Source: Fratercula arctica (taxonomy: Eukaryota; Chordata; Aves; Charadriiformes; Alcidae). From it: 64,000 nt of DNA. Below the pieces are notes generated by a model that was not told where the DNA came from, made no database searches, and saw nothing but the letters and a program-made list of their open reading frames with translations. This document shows positions 1 to 14,900 of the stretch, piece by piece. Every line of letters begins with the position of its first letter. Positions within the stretch are counted from its first letter, which is position 1. A program made the position numbers and the translations under genes. The DNA is taken from positions 6,483,459 through 6,547,458 of the forward strand of contig CANTUZ010000020.1 of the NCBI GenBank assembly GCA_947846985.1. Direction: 5' to 3'.

Positions 1-789
1 CATAGTTCTTAGAAAGGATTTATAAAAAAGGATTTATAACTTACTGTAGCAGAGCTTAGAGTCACACAGGAGAACAGCTTGTCCTACTGACCCACGCTGG
101 TGAGTGCACCACCACCATCAGGCATCACCCAGCATCACCTGGGGAAGGGCTTTGTAAAGCACAATCACAGCAAAGGGAACACCTGGGGGGGCCCAGCTGC
201 CCCCACAGCGGCTCTTGCAGCCTCCGGGCCCAGGCAGTCTCCTTCCACTGCCGCCGCCCTGCTCACAGGGAAGGCAGCAGGGTCTCATGTTCAGGAAAAA
301 AGGCGCTCCCTGGGTTTTGGGGTTGCGCAGTGCAACCAAGGTGTCTGTCCCATGTGTCCCAGGTTCAGGGGGCTTAAGGAACTCTGCAACTGCTCTCACA
401 ATCAGTGAAATACAGACTCAGTTTCAGAATGAGAGGAAAAGCCTGCCACAAGTTTGCACTCCAAGTCTTCTTCCTGACCTGCACACACCTGTGGTCATAA
501 AAAATAACTATTGCTTTTTTCTTCCATGTAGTGTGAAAGATGACAACAAAGTCACAGGATGGAAACTGACAGGGCATTGCCTCTGTCACCACGTTCCCAG
601 TAACACTGATGTCTGCTCTGTCCCCCATAGGTACATATGGACATACAAGTAGCAGAAGTGAAAATCCCCCGTCACTGCAGTGACAGTGCATGGGCGAAGC
701 GCTGCAGCCGCTGCGGGAGCCCTGCCGGTCTCGGTGCGTACAAGAGTGAGGGGATCCCTCCTGCTAACAGCCCCTCGCTCTGCTTGCAG
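1..789. other. Upstream intronic sequence of the TRAF3IP3-like gene
   Basis: No exon can be assigned with confidence. Acceptor-like sites end at 530 (pyrimidine tract then ATGTAG) and 630 (CCCCATAG), but the frames that follow do not splice in phase to the coiled-coil exon at 790. No repeat family is recognised. Confidence 0.4.
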
Positions 790-1167
790 TGCATGGAGCT
801 GCGCTCGGAGCTGGAGGCCCTGAGCGAGGAGTACCGCTCCTGCCTGACCAGGCTGCGCCAGTGCCGGGACGAGCTCAACCACTTCCAGAGCAAGCAGGCA
901 AAGGTGGGAGGCATTCCTCGCCCCGACTCCCAGTGCTTCCGGACCGAGGCTGTGGATTGGTCCGGGAAAAATTCCTGCATTTATTTGTGCAGTGCAGAAA
1001 GATGAATGACATGTTTGCTAGGGATGAGATGAGAAGTTTCTTCTCCCCACCAATTTCCTAGTAACATTTGCTTCTCCTTCCAGAGACGGCGCAGTTACTG
1101 GATCCCTCTCCTGGTGGCAGTGATAGCAATGGCCATAGCCACCTTCCTCGCAACTTACAGACCATGA
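790..1167 (+). CDS. TRAF3IP3: TRAF3IP3-like (T3JAM) C-terminal exons, partial
   Basis: Two 3'-terminal coding exons are visible, 790-903 and 1084-1167, both phase 0. The first follows a pyrimidine-rich acceptor and ends in AAG before GTGGGAG. It encodes a charged coiled-coil heptad segment rich in E, L and R. The second encodes a basic RRR stretch, a hydrophobic segment of about 20 residues (WIPLLVAVIAMAIATFLA) and the end TYRP, then TGA. This is the layout of a C-terminal tail anchor. TRAF3IP3 is known as a TRAF3-binding coiled-coil membrane protein of lymphoid cells. In human it lies on the plus strand next to C1orf74(-) and IRF6(-), exactly the order here. An open block at 631-733 with a good acceptor does not join in phase to 790, so I left it out. 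Upstream exons lie outside the window or are not recognised. SLMAP, a related tail-anchored coiled-coil protein, is the main alternative. Confidence 0.78.
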
Positions 1168-1314
1168 AGGACCTTCTCGATAACTGACCTCACTGCAGGA
1201 ACTGACTTCTGCTTCACCAGCAGCAACACACCCTCGCTGCAGTGCACCTTCTGCTGTTTCCTACTTGTTTGGTTCATATCCTGAGCTGGTCTCACTCCAA
1301 ACTCCCACAGCTCC

Positions 1315-1320
1315 AATAAA
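1315..1320 (+). terminator. Poly(A) signal AATAAA for the TRAF3IP3-like gene
   Basis: A canonical AATAAA lies about 150 bases after the TGA at 1165-1167 and is followed by a T/G-rich stretch, as expected for a cleavage region. This gives a short 3' UTR that ends before the convergent C1orf74 transcript. Confidence 0.65.
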
Positions 1321-1915
1321 AGCTGGGAGATCTTCCCTTTCCTTGGCTGCTTTGGTTATTCTGCGTCAGTTGAAGTTTGTGCTACCCAGTCCCCGTGGCG
1401 CTGAGGCACAAAGCCACTCCAGCTGCCGCTGTCAGGGCTCATGGGGGGCGGGAGGGACAGGGCTCCCGTGCCCTTGGGATCCAGTCTGCCTGATTTTCAT
1501 GCCCGGCAACTGAGAGGACTACATAATTATCTTCCTTTATTTATTCCTCCCTAAATGCAAGATATTCAACCCTGGACCATCTCTACTAGTGCCTGACAAA
1601 GAAACCCGGCTCAGGAAGGCTTTTTAGCACAGTCCTTGTGGGCTCAGTTCAGCCCACCACTCCGTGAGCCTGTCTCGTGGCCAAGCGTTCCCACAGCCAC
1701 CTCTGCTTCCCCTCCACTGCCAGCGCCAGACGAATTCCACAGACATGAGTTTTAAGCCCCTTTTGGAGCTGTACTGTCCAGGTGTTACGGTAGCAATTGC
1801 CCCTCGTTCAAGCGCAGGCTCAGCTATGAGGCGGTGTGTCACACCACGTTGCACAAGTAGTAAATATGATATGGAGCCTACTTCACAAATTCAAAATACT
1901 GTGGCATTCAAATTT

Positions 1916-1921
1916 TTTATT
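1916..1921 (-). terminator. Candidate poly(A) signal for C1orf74
   Basis: TTTATT on the plus strand (AATAAA on minus) lies about 300 bases past the C1orf74 stop. A second copy is at 1537-1542. Either could end the transcript, so the 3' ends of TRAF3IP3 and C1orf74 would be a few hundred bases apart. Confidence 0.4.
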
Positions 1922-2218
1922 AATCCTCAGCTGTTCGCAGTAAACAAATATACTCTGACTTTATGGGGCACACTGCAGCGAGGAAGGAGGCCGCAGAGCA
2001 GCTGTGAGCACGCACATCCACACACTGGTCTTCTGGGCAGTTCCCGTGTTTGATTTGCAACTGGCCTACGAGGTCTGGGGCCCGAGATTGTCACAGTTCA
2101 GCCTTTGGTGCTCAGGGGCCTCTTGAGAGCCTCAGTAGGCCACACACACAGGAACTCATCTCTCGCTTTGGTCCCTGATGCAAATGAGAAATAGACCAAA
2201 AAAGTCTGAGTTTGTATT

Positions 2219-3064
2219 TTACAAGGCAACTGCTGGAAGAGACACCACCTCGCAAGAAATGCGGAGATCTACAAAGTCACTCTGCGTGCTGAAGGCCTCC
2301 TTCAGCTCACCACACCAAGAATCCAGCACCTCCTTCAGCTCTGCACAGAGGCTCTCCGGGATGCTGAAGGAGTAGATCTGGACCCTGAGACCATCCCTTA
2401 TCCTGGGGCAGGAGGCCTGGACCGTGAACACCCTCAGTGGCGTCATCCCCAGGCAGTTCTCAGCACCCTCCTCTGCAGCGAAGGTGTACGCTGCCGGGTA
2501 GCCCAGCAGCACCCCGACGATGGTGCAGAGGTTCCAGCCTGTGGGGACAACCTCGCTGGAGGACACAGGGCTGGTGGCGGTGGCCTCGGCGGCCTCTAGA
2601 TGGGCGAGGAGGGCAGTGAGGTGGCCCCTAATGGCCTCGGCTTCCAGTGGCCCGCAGAGAGCTGGGCACTGCCGCCCCGCTGAGACATCCATGAAGGGCG
2701 CAGGGTGGGCGTGCAGCATGACCACCAGCCTCTGCTGGGCCAGCTCCGGGTGCAGCAGCAGGGCCCAGCCCTCCATGCCCAGCAAGTGCAGGCGCCGCGG
2801 GGCCAGCCCGGCCTCCATTAAGCGGTCCAGGTACCGCCGCAGCTCAGCGGGCCCCGCCGCGCCGCAGTCGTACAGCAGGGCCGGCTTCAGCCCCGCTGCC
2901 ACCGCCAGCACCTCCCCGGCTAACTGCAGGGCCCGGGCCGCCGGCAACCGCCACCGCCGCCCGGCACTCAGCTCCTCCCGAGCCGCCGCCACCAGCAGCG
3001 GCGCCGACAGGGCGCTGCCCGCCGGCGCCTCCGCCTCCTCCTCCTCCCCGGCCGCCGGGCCCAT
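2219..3064 (-). CDS. C1orf74: C1orf74 homologue (UPF0739 family), single coding exon
   Basis: An uninterrupted frame of 281 codons from ATG at 3064 to TAA at 2219-2221. The sequence LAGEVLAVAAGLKPALLYD followed by a cysteine and GAAG in the N-terminal third matches what I remember of the human C1orf74 N-terminal region (about 269 aa). The gene sits between TRAF3IP3 and IRF6 in the same orientation as in human. The function of the family is not established and I see no catalytic motif. The N-terminus is acidic and alanine-rich, and the C-terminal half is more ordinary, with several conserved-looking cysteines. The frame stays open upstream to an ATG at 3205. I chose 3064 because the extra 47 residues are low-complexity and the shorter form is near the family length. 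The gene is intronless in its coding part and GC-rich at the 5' end, grading into its CpG-rich promoter. Confidence 0.88.
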   Translation of the reverse strand: MGPAAGEEEEAEAPAGSALSAPLLVAAAREELSAGRRWRLPAARALQLAGEVLAVAAGLKPALLYDCGAAGPAELRRYLDRLMEAGLAPRRLHLLGMEGWALLLHPELAQQRLVVMLHAHPAPFMDVSAGRQCPALCGPLEAEAIRGHLTALLAHLEAAEATATSPVSSSEVVPTGWNLCTIVGVLLGYPAAYTFAAEEGAENCLGMTPLRVFTVQASCPRIRDGLRVQIYSFSIPESLCAELKEVLDSWCGELKEAFSTQSDFVDLRISCEVVSLPAVAL

Positions 3065-3210
3065 GGCCGCCGTGTGTTGAAAAGAAGCCACCGCCGGGCC
3101 TAAAGCTTCCGGGGCGGCCTCGGCGCTGGCGTGGGCGGTGATCCGGGGGCGGAGCGGTAGGCCCGGGCCCGCCCGGGCCTTAAGGGGGAAGCAGGCTGCT
3201 GCCATTCCCC
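2880..3210 (-). promoter_or_regulatory. CpG-rich 5' end and promoter region of C1orf74
   Basis: This stretch is dense in CG dinucleotides and covers the first third of the C1orf74 frame and about 150 bases upstream of the chosen ATG. There is no obvious TATA box. It behaves like a small CpG-island promoter placed just downstream of the IRF6 3' end. Confidence 0.45.
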
Positions 3211-3634
3211 TCAGCTTTCAGAGTATGTTTTCCGCTTCAGGTGTTTATTTTACACATATATTTGTGTTCGTTGTGTGTGGGGATACATACATATTAAATA
3301 AAAATTAAAAAAAGCACGCTGGAAGAAGTGCCAGGCTCCCAGCTACAGAGCAGCTAAAGAGAGAAATAAAAGCTAGACACAGCAGTATTCTCTAGGCGGT
3401 TTTAATAGAGCAGAGATTAATTCCCCCCCCCCCCCCCAATGATCATGTATTTATATACAATGTTATCAATAGTGGATTAAAAAAAATATTACAGCACTGA
3501 AAATCTGATTCATAGGGCAAAGAGCTGAAAACAGGAGCCAGAGGGTATTCCTGCAATCCCCTCTGTTTTAAACACTTCCAAACCAAAAGTACCACGGACT
3601 GCTGAAACTGAATCCGATGACCAGATTTACAGAT
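3211..3634. other. C1orf74-IRF6 spacer / IRF6 3' UTR with C homopolymer
   Basis: AT-rich spacer with a run of about 15 C at 3423-3437. Minus-strand AATAAA candidates for the IRF6 transcript are at 3635-3640 (82 bases after the stop) and 3244-3249. The second would place the IRF6 3' end just before the C1orf74 promoter. No coding frame is supported. Confidence 0.45.
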
Positions 3635-3721
3635 TTTATTCAGATTTAGGCAAGGCACTTGTTAAGAAACACTTTTCCGTATGTACAACATGAGAAGCCA
3701 TGGGGCAGAGCAGAGGGCCTG

Positions 3722-7557
<3,836 letters not shown>

Positions 7558-7560
7558 TGT

Positions 7561-9621
7561 CTACAAGAGAGAGGGATAATAGTAGACCAACTGCTAAAGG
7601 TTAGTTGAGACTCATATTCTTTACAAAAAAAAACTTAATTTGATGAAAAAGGACCCTATGCAGTGTTAGTGCTATTTGTTATGCTACTGCACATTGAAAC
7701 CACTAATTCAGATTCAGCTAGATGACTCTTCTGCCAGGAGGGGTTACAAACGCGTCACGAAGCGAGGACCATAATTGTTACAAGAACAACAACTTACTAT
7801 TAAATATTCCAGTAAGCAGAGACGGCGCGTTATTTGTGTTAGCTGAGCACACGGAGGGCGAGCCCCAATCAAACCGAGCTGTGAACACTGCGCAGGAGAT
7901 AAAGCCACAAACAAGCCACAGCAAGAACAGGCAGCAGAATTTCAAAAGCCTCCGCGTATGCCGCAGCAAAGGGGCCTGTCTGACCTAGCTCTTCTTCAGT
8001 CGTCTCAGACGTGCATCCAGGAGGAGAAAAACTAAGGTGTGCCAAATCAGAGGCTTTTGCCCCAGCTGAGGTAAAGGTGGAAGGCTCAGGCTGAAGCGGA
8101 CGGGACCGTTTGATCAGACAGACGTCCCTCTGGAAGTCATTTCATGACTTTTTTCATGCATGCTCTGAATGCAGTATAATCATTCACAAACACCACTGAC
8201 CTGTAATAACCAGGATGTTTATCCAGAAGCACATGAACTGCAAGTCTGCCTGTGCTCCTGCTAAAAATCAAGTGATGTTGACTTAATGTTTAGGTTTTTA
8301 AAAAAAAAACAATGCTGCAATTAATTGATCAAATGTGGTGTTGTTTAAGTAGCCCCGTGTTCCTACTACATTTGCAAGCAACTAATAATTTTTTTCTTGT
8401 GCAGAACAGATACAATGCCAAACATACAAAACTAATGACTGTCCCTCTGCAGGAAGAGACAGCATTTGGTATCTTTAGATTTTAGGAGGGGACTTTTATG
8501 CCACACGTGTGCTTAGAAGGTCCATCTCCCATATTAATTTGTAAATCTTGAAACGGATGTGAGAAATGATAAATATTCCTATTAATAAAGCAGCTACAGG
8601 ATAAGTAAAACCATTGCCATAAGCTCTGAATACTGCTGCAGGGAGTTGCAAAATGTGTCTAGTGGCAGAGATAGAGGAGATTCAAAAATCCTATCCAGGA
8701 ACTAGTCTAGGAACAGGCTTTATTTGTTCAAATACCTGCAGATCCCATTCAGATGCAAGTGTTCACCCCAAATTAATCTGAACGCAACTTGTTTTATCTG
8801 TTAAGCAAAGGAAATGTTCACATTCAATTGCAAATCATCTTTAAATAATAGTTTGAAAACGTGCTTCATCAAGGACGTGGGGACATTAGAGACTGCTTCC
8901 CAGGAGCTGCAAAGGATCACACAGCAATCATCAAAATAATTTGTGTGCTTCTGCTGTATTGGTTATCTACGTCGAAAATCCTACCAGAATTAAAGTTTCA
9001 GTAGCCTGTTTGCAAAGACACAAAGTCCAGGTTAATCCTGGATTTAGAATTGAGACCAAAACTGGGTATCGATTTCCCTTGCAAAGGGGAAAACAGCGAC
9101 AAAGAAATCCTAACTAAAGCTTGTTTCTACAATCTCTTTTACACTTCACTTTCCTACAAGCAGCCCCCTCTGCTTCTAATAACATACACTGTGTACACAC
9201 ACATTTGCAAGACCGAGAGCAAATTCAAACCCACACACCAGGGAGAAAAATTCATGCCCCTCTCAAACAAAATAAATTCGGTCACATGGAGGGTGTGCTG
9301 GCGCTGCCGTATGAGGTCTGAATTGTCCCTCTGATCACAGACAGCGTCTGTCAATACGCGACATTACAATGCTTTATGACCTTTTATCACCAATGACTTG
9401 TTGACACAATAACCAAGAGCAAATCGACTTGAATCCCATTGCTCGGCTCAGACGGTGAGTCAGCCTCTTACAACCTTCAACTTCAATCCAGTGGGGTCCA
9501 CTAACGCCAGAGGCTGCTCCCGCCCCGGGAGCTGCAAGGGTGAGCTTGGGGAACGTCCTCACACTGTTAATTGGATTTGCCAAGGGAGGCTTGGCCCTCA
9601 CTCAAGACTCCTTGGTGCACA
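7561..9621. other. Probable IRF6 intron 1, no gene seen
   Basis: AT-rich, with several short homopolymer A runs. No frame has coding character and no repeat is recognised before the CR1 at about 9622. If the IRF6 first exon is in the CpG island at 11.4 kb, all of this is intron 1 and a candidate location for epithelial enhancers, but I see no specific site I would defend. Confidence 0.4.
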
Positions 9622-10058
9622 TAACCAGAAATCGTAGAGTCAGGGACTAGTTTGGGTGGGAAGGGACTTTTAAAGGCCATCCAGTTCAACCCCCTGCCAT
9701 AGGCAGGGACATCTTCAAGTAGATCAGGTTTCTCAGAGCCCCGTCCAACCTGGCCTGGGATGTTTCCAGGGATGGGGAGTCCACCACCACTCTGGGCAAC
9801 CTGGGCCAGTGTCTCACCACCCTCAGCATAAACAATCTCTTCCTTGTATCTAGTCTAAATCTTCCCTCTTTGAGTTTAAAGCCATTACCCGTTGTCCTAT
9901 CGCAACAGGCCCTGCTAAAAAGTCTGTCCCTGTCTTTCCTGTAGCCCCTTTAGGGACTGGAAGGGGCTGGAAGGTCTCCCTGGAGCCTTCTCTTCTCCAG
10001 GCTGAACACCAGCTCTCTCAGCGGGTCGTCACAGCAGAGGGGCTCCAGCCCTCTGAAT
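9622..10058 (-). mobile_element. CR1 LINE fragment, about 440 bp, minus orientation
   Basis: The plus strand starts with a degraded ATCGTAGAGTCAGGGA tail and continues with GGTGGGAAGGGACTTTTAAA, CAACCCCCTGCCATAGGCAG and CAACCTGGCCTGGGATGTTT, ending near CTCCAGCCCTCTGAA. These blocks are in the order of a reverse-complemented CR1 3' end, covering the 3' UTR and the end of the second reading frame. It is 5'-truncated, as most CR1 copies are, and mutated enough to be old. Confidence 0.92.
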
Positions 10059-11100
10059 GGAAGAATGCTGGAAACTGTAATCCTCTAGTTTGCTTTATCA
10101 CCACTCAGGCTATCTGGTTCGGGGGTAATAAGCACATCCCTGTGCTGCTAATGCATCTCTGGTCAGTGATGTAATTATTTGTTGTACCCCAATTAATAAT
10201 AAAGTCATATGTTCTTCCTTGGAGGGGAGACGTTCACCCCACCAGGAACAACTCAAGCAGACTCAGGAACGAGCAGACATCCTGCAGCCACCTCCCCGAC
10301 AGCCACAAATGAGTGACCAAGGTGAGGGATAGCCCCAGTTAGCTGTGGTGGCTCTCGGGGCCATGGTGCGGTGCCAGCAGCGTCACAACACACGGCGCAC
10401 CAGGAAAAGGCAACCTGCAGCCTGTCTCAGCCTCGCCACACGGATGCTTTCGCTCTCCGCCTGCGCACCCCAGCGAATTCAGTGCTCCCACTCCACCCCA
10501 TCACGAAGCTCGGAAGGAAGGGTCTTCTCTGGCTTCATCACTGCGATACCACAGACCTTGTCCCTTGCTTGTTACCTTTGTTTGATTACATTATCCTGTA
10601 TTTAGTGGATTTGTGTTAATTGTTTTTCAAAGGCAAGCAGCTCAACCCTTAACATTAGCGTTCCCACAGAGGAACGGGATGAATTTCCACCTAAGTGTCC
10701 GACGGTTAATAATCTCCCTACATGCGGAACCTATAGCTCCCACCTTTCAGAGATCCCTACAGCACTTTTGTGGCAGCCACCCATGCAGGGCGATCGACAC
10801 GCCTTGAGCACAGTTAACTCTTGCAACTCACGATCCTGCGCCCCAACCGGGTACCCTCAGCCCTCTGCCATGCCCTGACAGCCCCTGAAGTTGGAAGGGA
10901 CATGAGTTCTTACAGATCATTTGGGTTCTTGGGGAGGTAACCAGCTTTGGTCTGAAAACAGCTGTGAGTGAATGGAGTGGGGGGGCAAATATTACCCCTG
11001 CCCTGACTCTAGGCCCAGGTTTACGCCAACTTGAAAGACGTAGCCTAGGGCTAGTACAGCCCCAGCCGGGAGCAGATGGGGAAGGAGCAATAAATAGGAA
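10059..11100. other. Unassigned sequence upstream of the IRF6 CpG island
   Basis: No coding frame is supported. A stretch near 10140-10215, ending in ATTAATAATAAAGTCATATG, has the look of an old repeat end with a poly(A)-like signal, but I cannot place it in a family. Composition rises in GC toward 11,100. Confidence 0.3.
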
Positions 11101-11109
11101 TTTTCAAAG

Positions 11110-11935
11110 GGTTATACCCTCCCGGCTGCCCTCGGACCGCGACCCCCCCGCACCGCCGCCCCCCGTTCCAGCCCGCAGCGGGACACGGGCCCCGCGCCGC
11201 CATCCCTCCCACGGCCACCCGCGTCCCCGCCGAGCCGCCCCGCGGCTTCTCCAATTCAAACCGACCCCCGCCTCCACGGACCCCGCTCCGCCCGCCACGG
11301 CACGGCACGGCACCGGCGAGCAGCCCCCGCGGAACGGGCTTCGCCGAGGGCCCGCCGCCGTCCCCCGAGGCGGATCCCCGGGGCGCGGCGGGTCGGTCAC
11401 CCCGGGCAGCGCGACCCCCCCCCCCCCCGGCGTAACTTACCCCTGCGGCGGCCGGGGCCGGCTCCGCGCCCGCGGGGGCTCTCGGCCGCCCCGCGGGGCC
11501 CACGCGTGGGCGCAGCGAGGGGAGCGCGGCCCGGCACACACGCACCGCCCGCCCCGCCCTCACCTGCCCAGGTGCGCCCGGCGCAGCCGCGCCGCGCCCG
11601 CCCCGCCCACGGCCGCGGGGGGGCCGCGCCGTGTCCCGCCGCCCCGCGCGGGAGCTCCGCGCCGTGTCCCCCCGCCCCGGGGGGGAGTTCGCTCCGTGTG
11701 TGCCCACGGCCGCGGGGGGGGGTCCGCGCCATGTCCCTTTGCCCACGGGAGGGGAGGGCTCCGCGCCGTGTCCCCCCGCCCACGACCCCGGGAGGCGGGG
11801 GGGGGGTGGTGGTGGTGGTGTCCGCTCAGTGTGTGCCCACGGCCGCGGGTGGGGGTCCGTACCGCGTCTCCCCTCCCCCGGCCGCGGGGGACCGCTCCGT
11901 GAGCGTCCCCCCCTGCAGGTCTCACGGGCAAGCGC
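11110..11935 (-). promoter_or_regulatory. CpG island, probable IRF6 promoter and first noncoding exon
   Basis: Very GC-rich with dense CG dinucleotides. On the minus strand CGCCGCAGGG followed by GTAAGTTACG gives a consensus donor with the exon ending at 11441. A second possible donor, CAG before GTGAGG, lies near 11560-11575. Either could end a noncoding first exon that splices to the acceptor at 7561-7563 in front of the IRF6 start codon. No other gene nearby needs this island. Long overlapping frames on both strands here are products of GC richness. Confidence 0.5.
11590..11915. repeat. GC-rich minisatellite, about nine diverged units of 33-37 bp
   Basis: Units begin with CCGCGCCGTGTCCC or close variants and continue with a GCCCACGGCCGCGGGGGG-type half. 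Unit starts fall near 11590, 11624, 11657, 11690, 11724, 11761, 11822, 11857 and 11892. The 11761 unit carries an extra 25 bases that include a short GGT run. The array lies inside the probable IRF6 CpG island. A run of 14 C at 11415-11428 lies just outside it. Confidence 0.75.
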
Positions 11936-11949
11936 CCCCATCGTCTTAC

Positions 11950-14900
11950 CACGTCTCATCTTCTTTTAATGGAATATTTAGGAAAGAAAACAAAGTTCCT
12001 GGGTTTTTTTCACAGCTCAACGCGTATCTGGCCCAGATGATCCGCAGCGGCAAAACTTCACGTCGGCTAGGGTTAACGCAAAGCCACGGGCACCTGAGTT
12101 CTCTATGAAAAGCATAAAAATGTTCCTCTCTTCCATTCCCCCGGCACACACCTACCTGGGGCTGCGAGGGGGCTCCACAGCATCTCCCCCCGGCCCGGCC
12201 ACAGCCTGCCACTGCGATCTCCGCCAGCCTCACGTTCCATTTCTTTTCCTTGTAGGTGGAGAACCATGACTCAGTGATGAATCTTGGTTTCAGGAGATCA
12301 TACAATACTTTGCTATTCAGTTTCAATGAAGCAGAAAAAAACATTGGGAATTTCCCTTCTCTTTCCCATCATGAACACTGTGGATAGTGCTGATTCCTGA
12401 TTTCGGAAAAGCTGACTTACATCTAAAGCTCAATCCTATGCCAAGACTTTGGAACTATGCAAAATTTTTAAAATCTTCACACACAGAGAAAATGTAGTTC
12501 TGCACTTTTATTGAAAGTTTGCCTTGCAGGATAAACGTTTCAGGCTTCATTCAGCACCGAAGCGTAGCCACGCAGAGGTAACGTTTAGCAGGAGTTTGTC
12601 AGCACATAATAAAATCTTTCTGGCAACAAGCAAAAGAAAATAGGTGACACTGGAAGGTTAGTGGGGTTTCTTTGTGGGATAGCACTGCAGTGGTGGATTT
12701 TAGATGGGTTTGGTTTGTTGTACCTGACCATTTTTGATATGCAAAACAAGGGAGAGCTGCTCCTGTAACACTGCCTTCTACTGTGTTGTTATTCCTGCTG
12801 TATGAAAATGTGCAACGGCACGGCCATTGTGGTGAGCAACTGGGAAGAGATGCAGAGAGATGCTGGGCTGAACGCCCAGCCAGGGTATGAGGGATCTTTG
12901 ATCTCTCCTCAGACGGGTCAGCACAAAAGCTGCCATTCATCCTCCCTGCATTCCTCCAGTCCACGTGTCCATCCTGCCTGGCGAGGACGGGGAAATTTAA
13001 GGATGCTTCAGGTTTGCTTTCCTTTGTGGGCTGATGCTCGGAAGCAGACACGGCCGGTGATGCCGCGTGCTCGCCCAGGCTGTCTGCGGCAGAGGCTTCG
13101 CCCTTCCTCGGTCCCCTGCAAGAGCATTGGATCGCCCAGCCACCAGAGGGGTCTTAGGGCAGGTCAGGGCCGGGGTATTTAAAATAATGGAGCAATGCGG
13201 CAAAACGACGACGCGAGGGACACTCCAGCATGTGTAAAGGATCTAGTGTTGCCTCTGGTTTCACTGAGGCTGGTCCTCTCGCAGTGGGCAGCGGTGCCTG
13301 CCTGCGCCCTGCCGCCCTCGCTGCGGCCTCTGCTGCCTTCACCCAGCAGTAACGCAGATGCCAAACAAATGAGTCTTTCCAGGCCTCCGCAGGGTTTGTT
13401 AGTTTTTTTTCCCCTTGAGTTTCTACCAGCCTCTGCTGAAGCGTGTGGCAGCATGTCATGTTGTGAACCGACGGGAAATAAGCTGTCTTTTTCCATACTC
13501 TTGGCTGGGAAACTCTGCAGCTTTTGAGCTGTACAGGTGATAATCTAGGGATAGCTCATTAGGCAGGATATGTAATCAGATGTTACCTGTTTGCAACTGA
13601 TCATCCAAAGTGTTCACTCTGACATAATACATAAAGCACCGATCCTAACCCTTCAGGCAGCCAAATAGCACCAACCTCTTTACTGTAGTGTTTTCTAGAA
13701 ATCATTATTTTTAGCTCTCTCTGCTTATATTTACCTCTACCTGCATCTTTTTTCAAATCAAATGAAGTCGTCCTTTGGCTGATAAACTGTACTTCATAGG
13801 TGACATTCTGCTGACCGAGGGACAGCAGCTCTGTCGCTACAGTCTGCGGAGCACACGCTTTTGACAGAGCGTATATGCAGCGGAATTTTCATACCAGGAG
13901 CTATGGGATTTTATTTATTTCAGTGCCAAATTAACATCAGTACTTTTATCAAGACGATTGTATGTCCTGATACCCGCAGTAGCACCAGCAAGACTTTGTA
14001 ACCCCGGTCTCCTGCAGTCCTTTGTTCCAGCTGGAAAAGGTTGTAGTCATCAAAACAAAGGGGAACCATTTTCTCTCCTGGGAACAGATCACTGAGTTCC
14101 CATAAGGCAAAACAAAATTATGCAACAAGGCAAGACAACGTCCTGGGCATGTGGAGTCTTGCTGGCTGCTCTCGGCGCTCGCATTCCACAGCGGCCCCGG
14201 TGCAGGAGCACGGCACGAAATGGAGGAGGCTTCGCACCCGCACGCAGAACCTCCAGCTCTGCGGCTGGGCCCTCCCCACCCCGTCCCAGCACCACCTCTG
14301 CTTCTTGAAAGCTGTTTGTGACCCAGAGAGAGAACCCACGCCCTTGACAGATATTAGCCAAGACAATTCAAGAAATACCATTGAGGGGAAAAAGCTATTT
14401 CTTTACGTGGTGTGCGTAACAGAGCATGGGGAAAGTAGAGAACGCAACAGAACTATTTTATAAATGCCACCGTGACTGTGGCTGCCAAAGACTTCTTTCA
14501 AGTAGGTCTAGCTAAGGGCAAATACTAGGGATAGAGCCAATATAACTTTTTTTGATGAGCCAGACGTCAAGCTGCTCCGCTGCAGACAAGTGATCTTAGA
14601 TTCGGAGGCTGAAATTCGTCTGAAGCATTTACAAAAGGAAGGATTGAGGGGGTTTTTATCCTGTTGCATTCTTCTAGGTACAAAGATAGACAAGCAGGAT
14701 TCTTCTACCTTATCAAATAAAAATATACCTTTTCATTGAAAGAGAGCAGTCTTAACCTTTCTGGCAACACCTCGGGTCCTTCCCACCCATCTCCCTACTC
14801 CTGCAGCACTGCCTAGGTCCTCTTCTGGCTAAAATGCTCAAGTGAAACCATGCCTTGCCTGGGCATCCTTATGTACAGAAGCACAAAGTTCTGCTAGACT

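Noticed and set aside
631..733. Possible extra TRAF3IP3 exon with a Cys-rich RCSRCGS segment
   Set aside because: The acceptor is good, but both plausible donors leave phase 1 while the next exon needs phase 0, and the peptide is not coiled-coil.
3065..3205. Upstream ATG for C1orf74 at 3205
   Set aside because: It adds 47 Ala/Pro-rich residues in the promoter-like CpG region and makes the protein longer than the family.
10964..12108. Long overlapping frames of about 300 codons on both strands
   Set aside because: They lie in the CpG island and its minisatellite, consist of Pro, Arg, Gly and Ala, occur in several frames at once and have no splice or family support. GC richness removes stop codons here.
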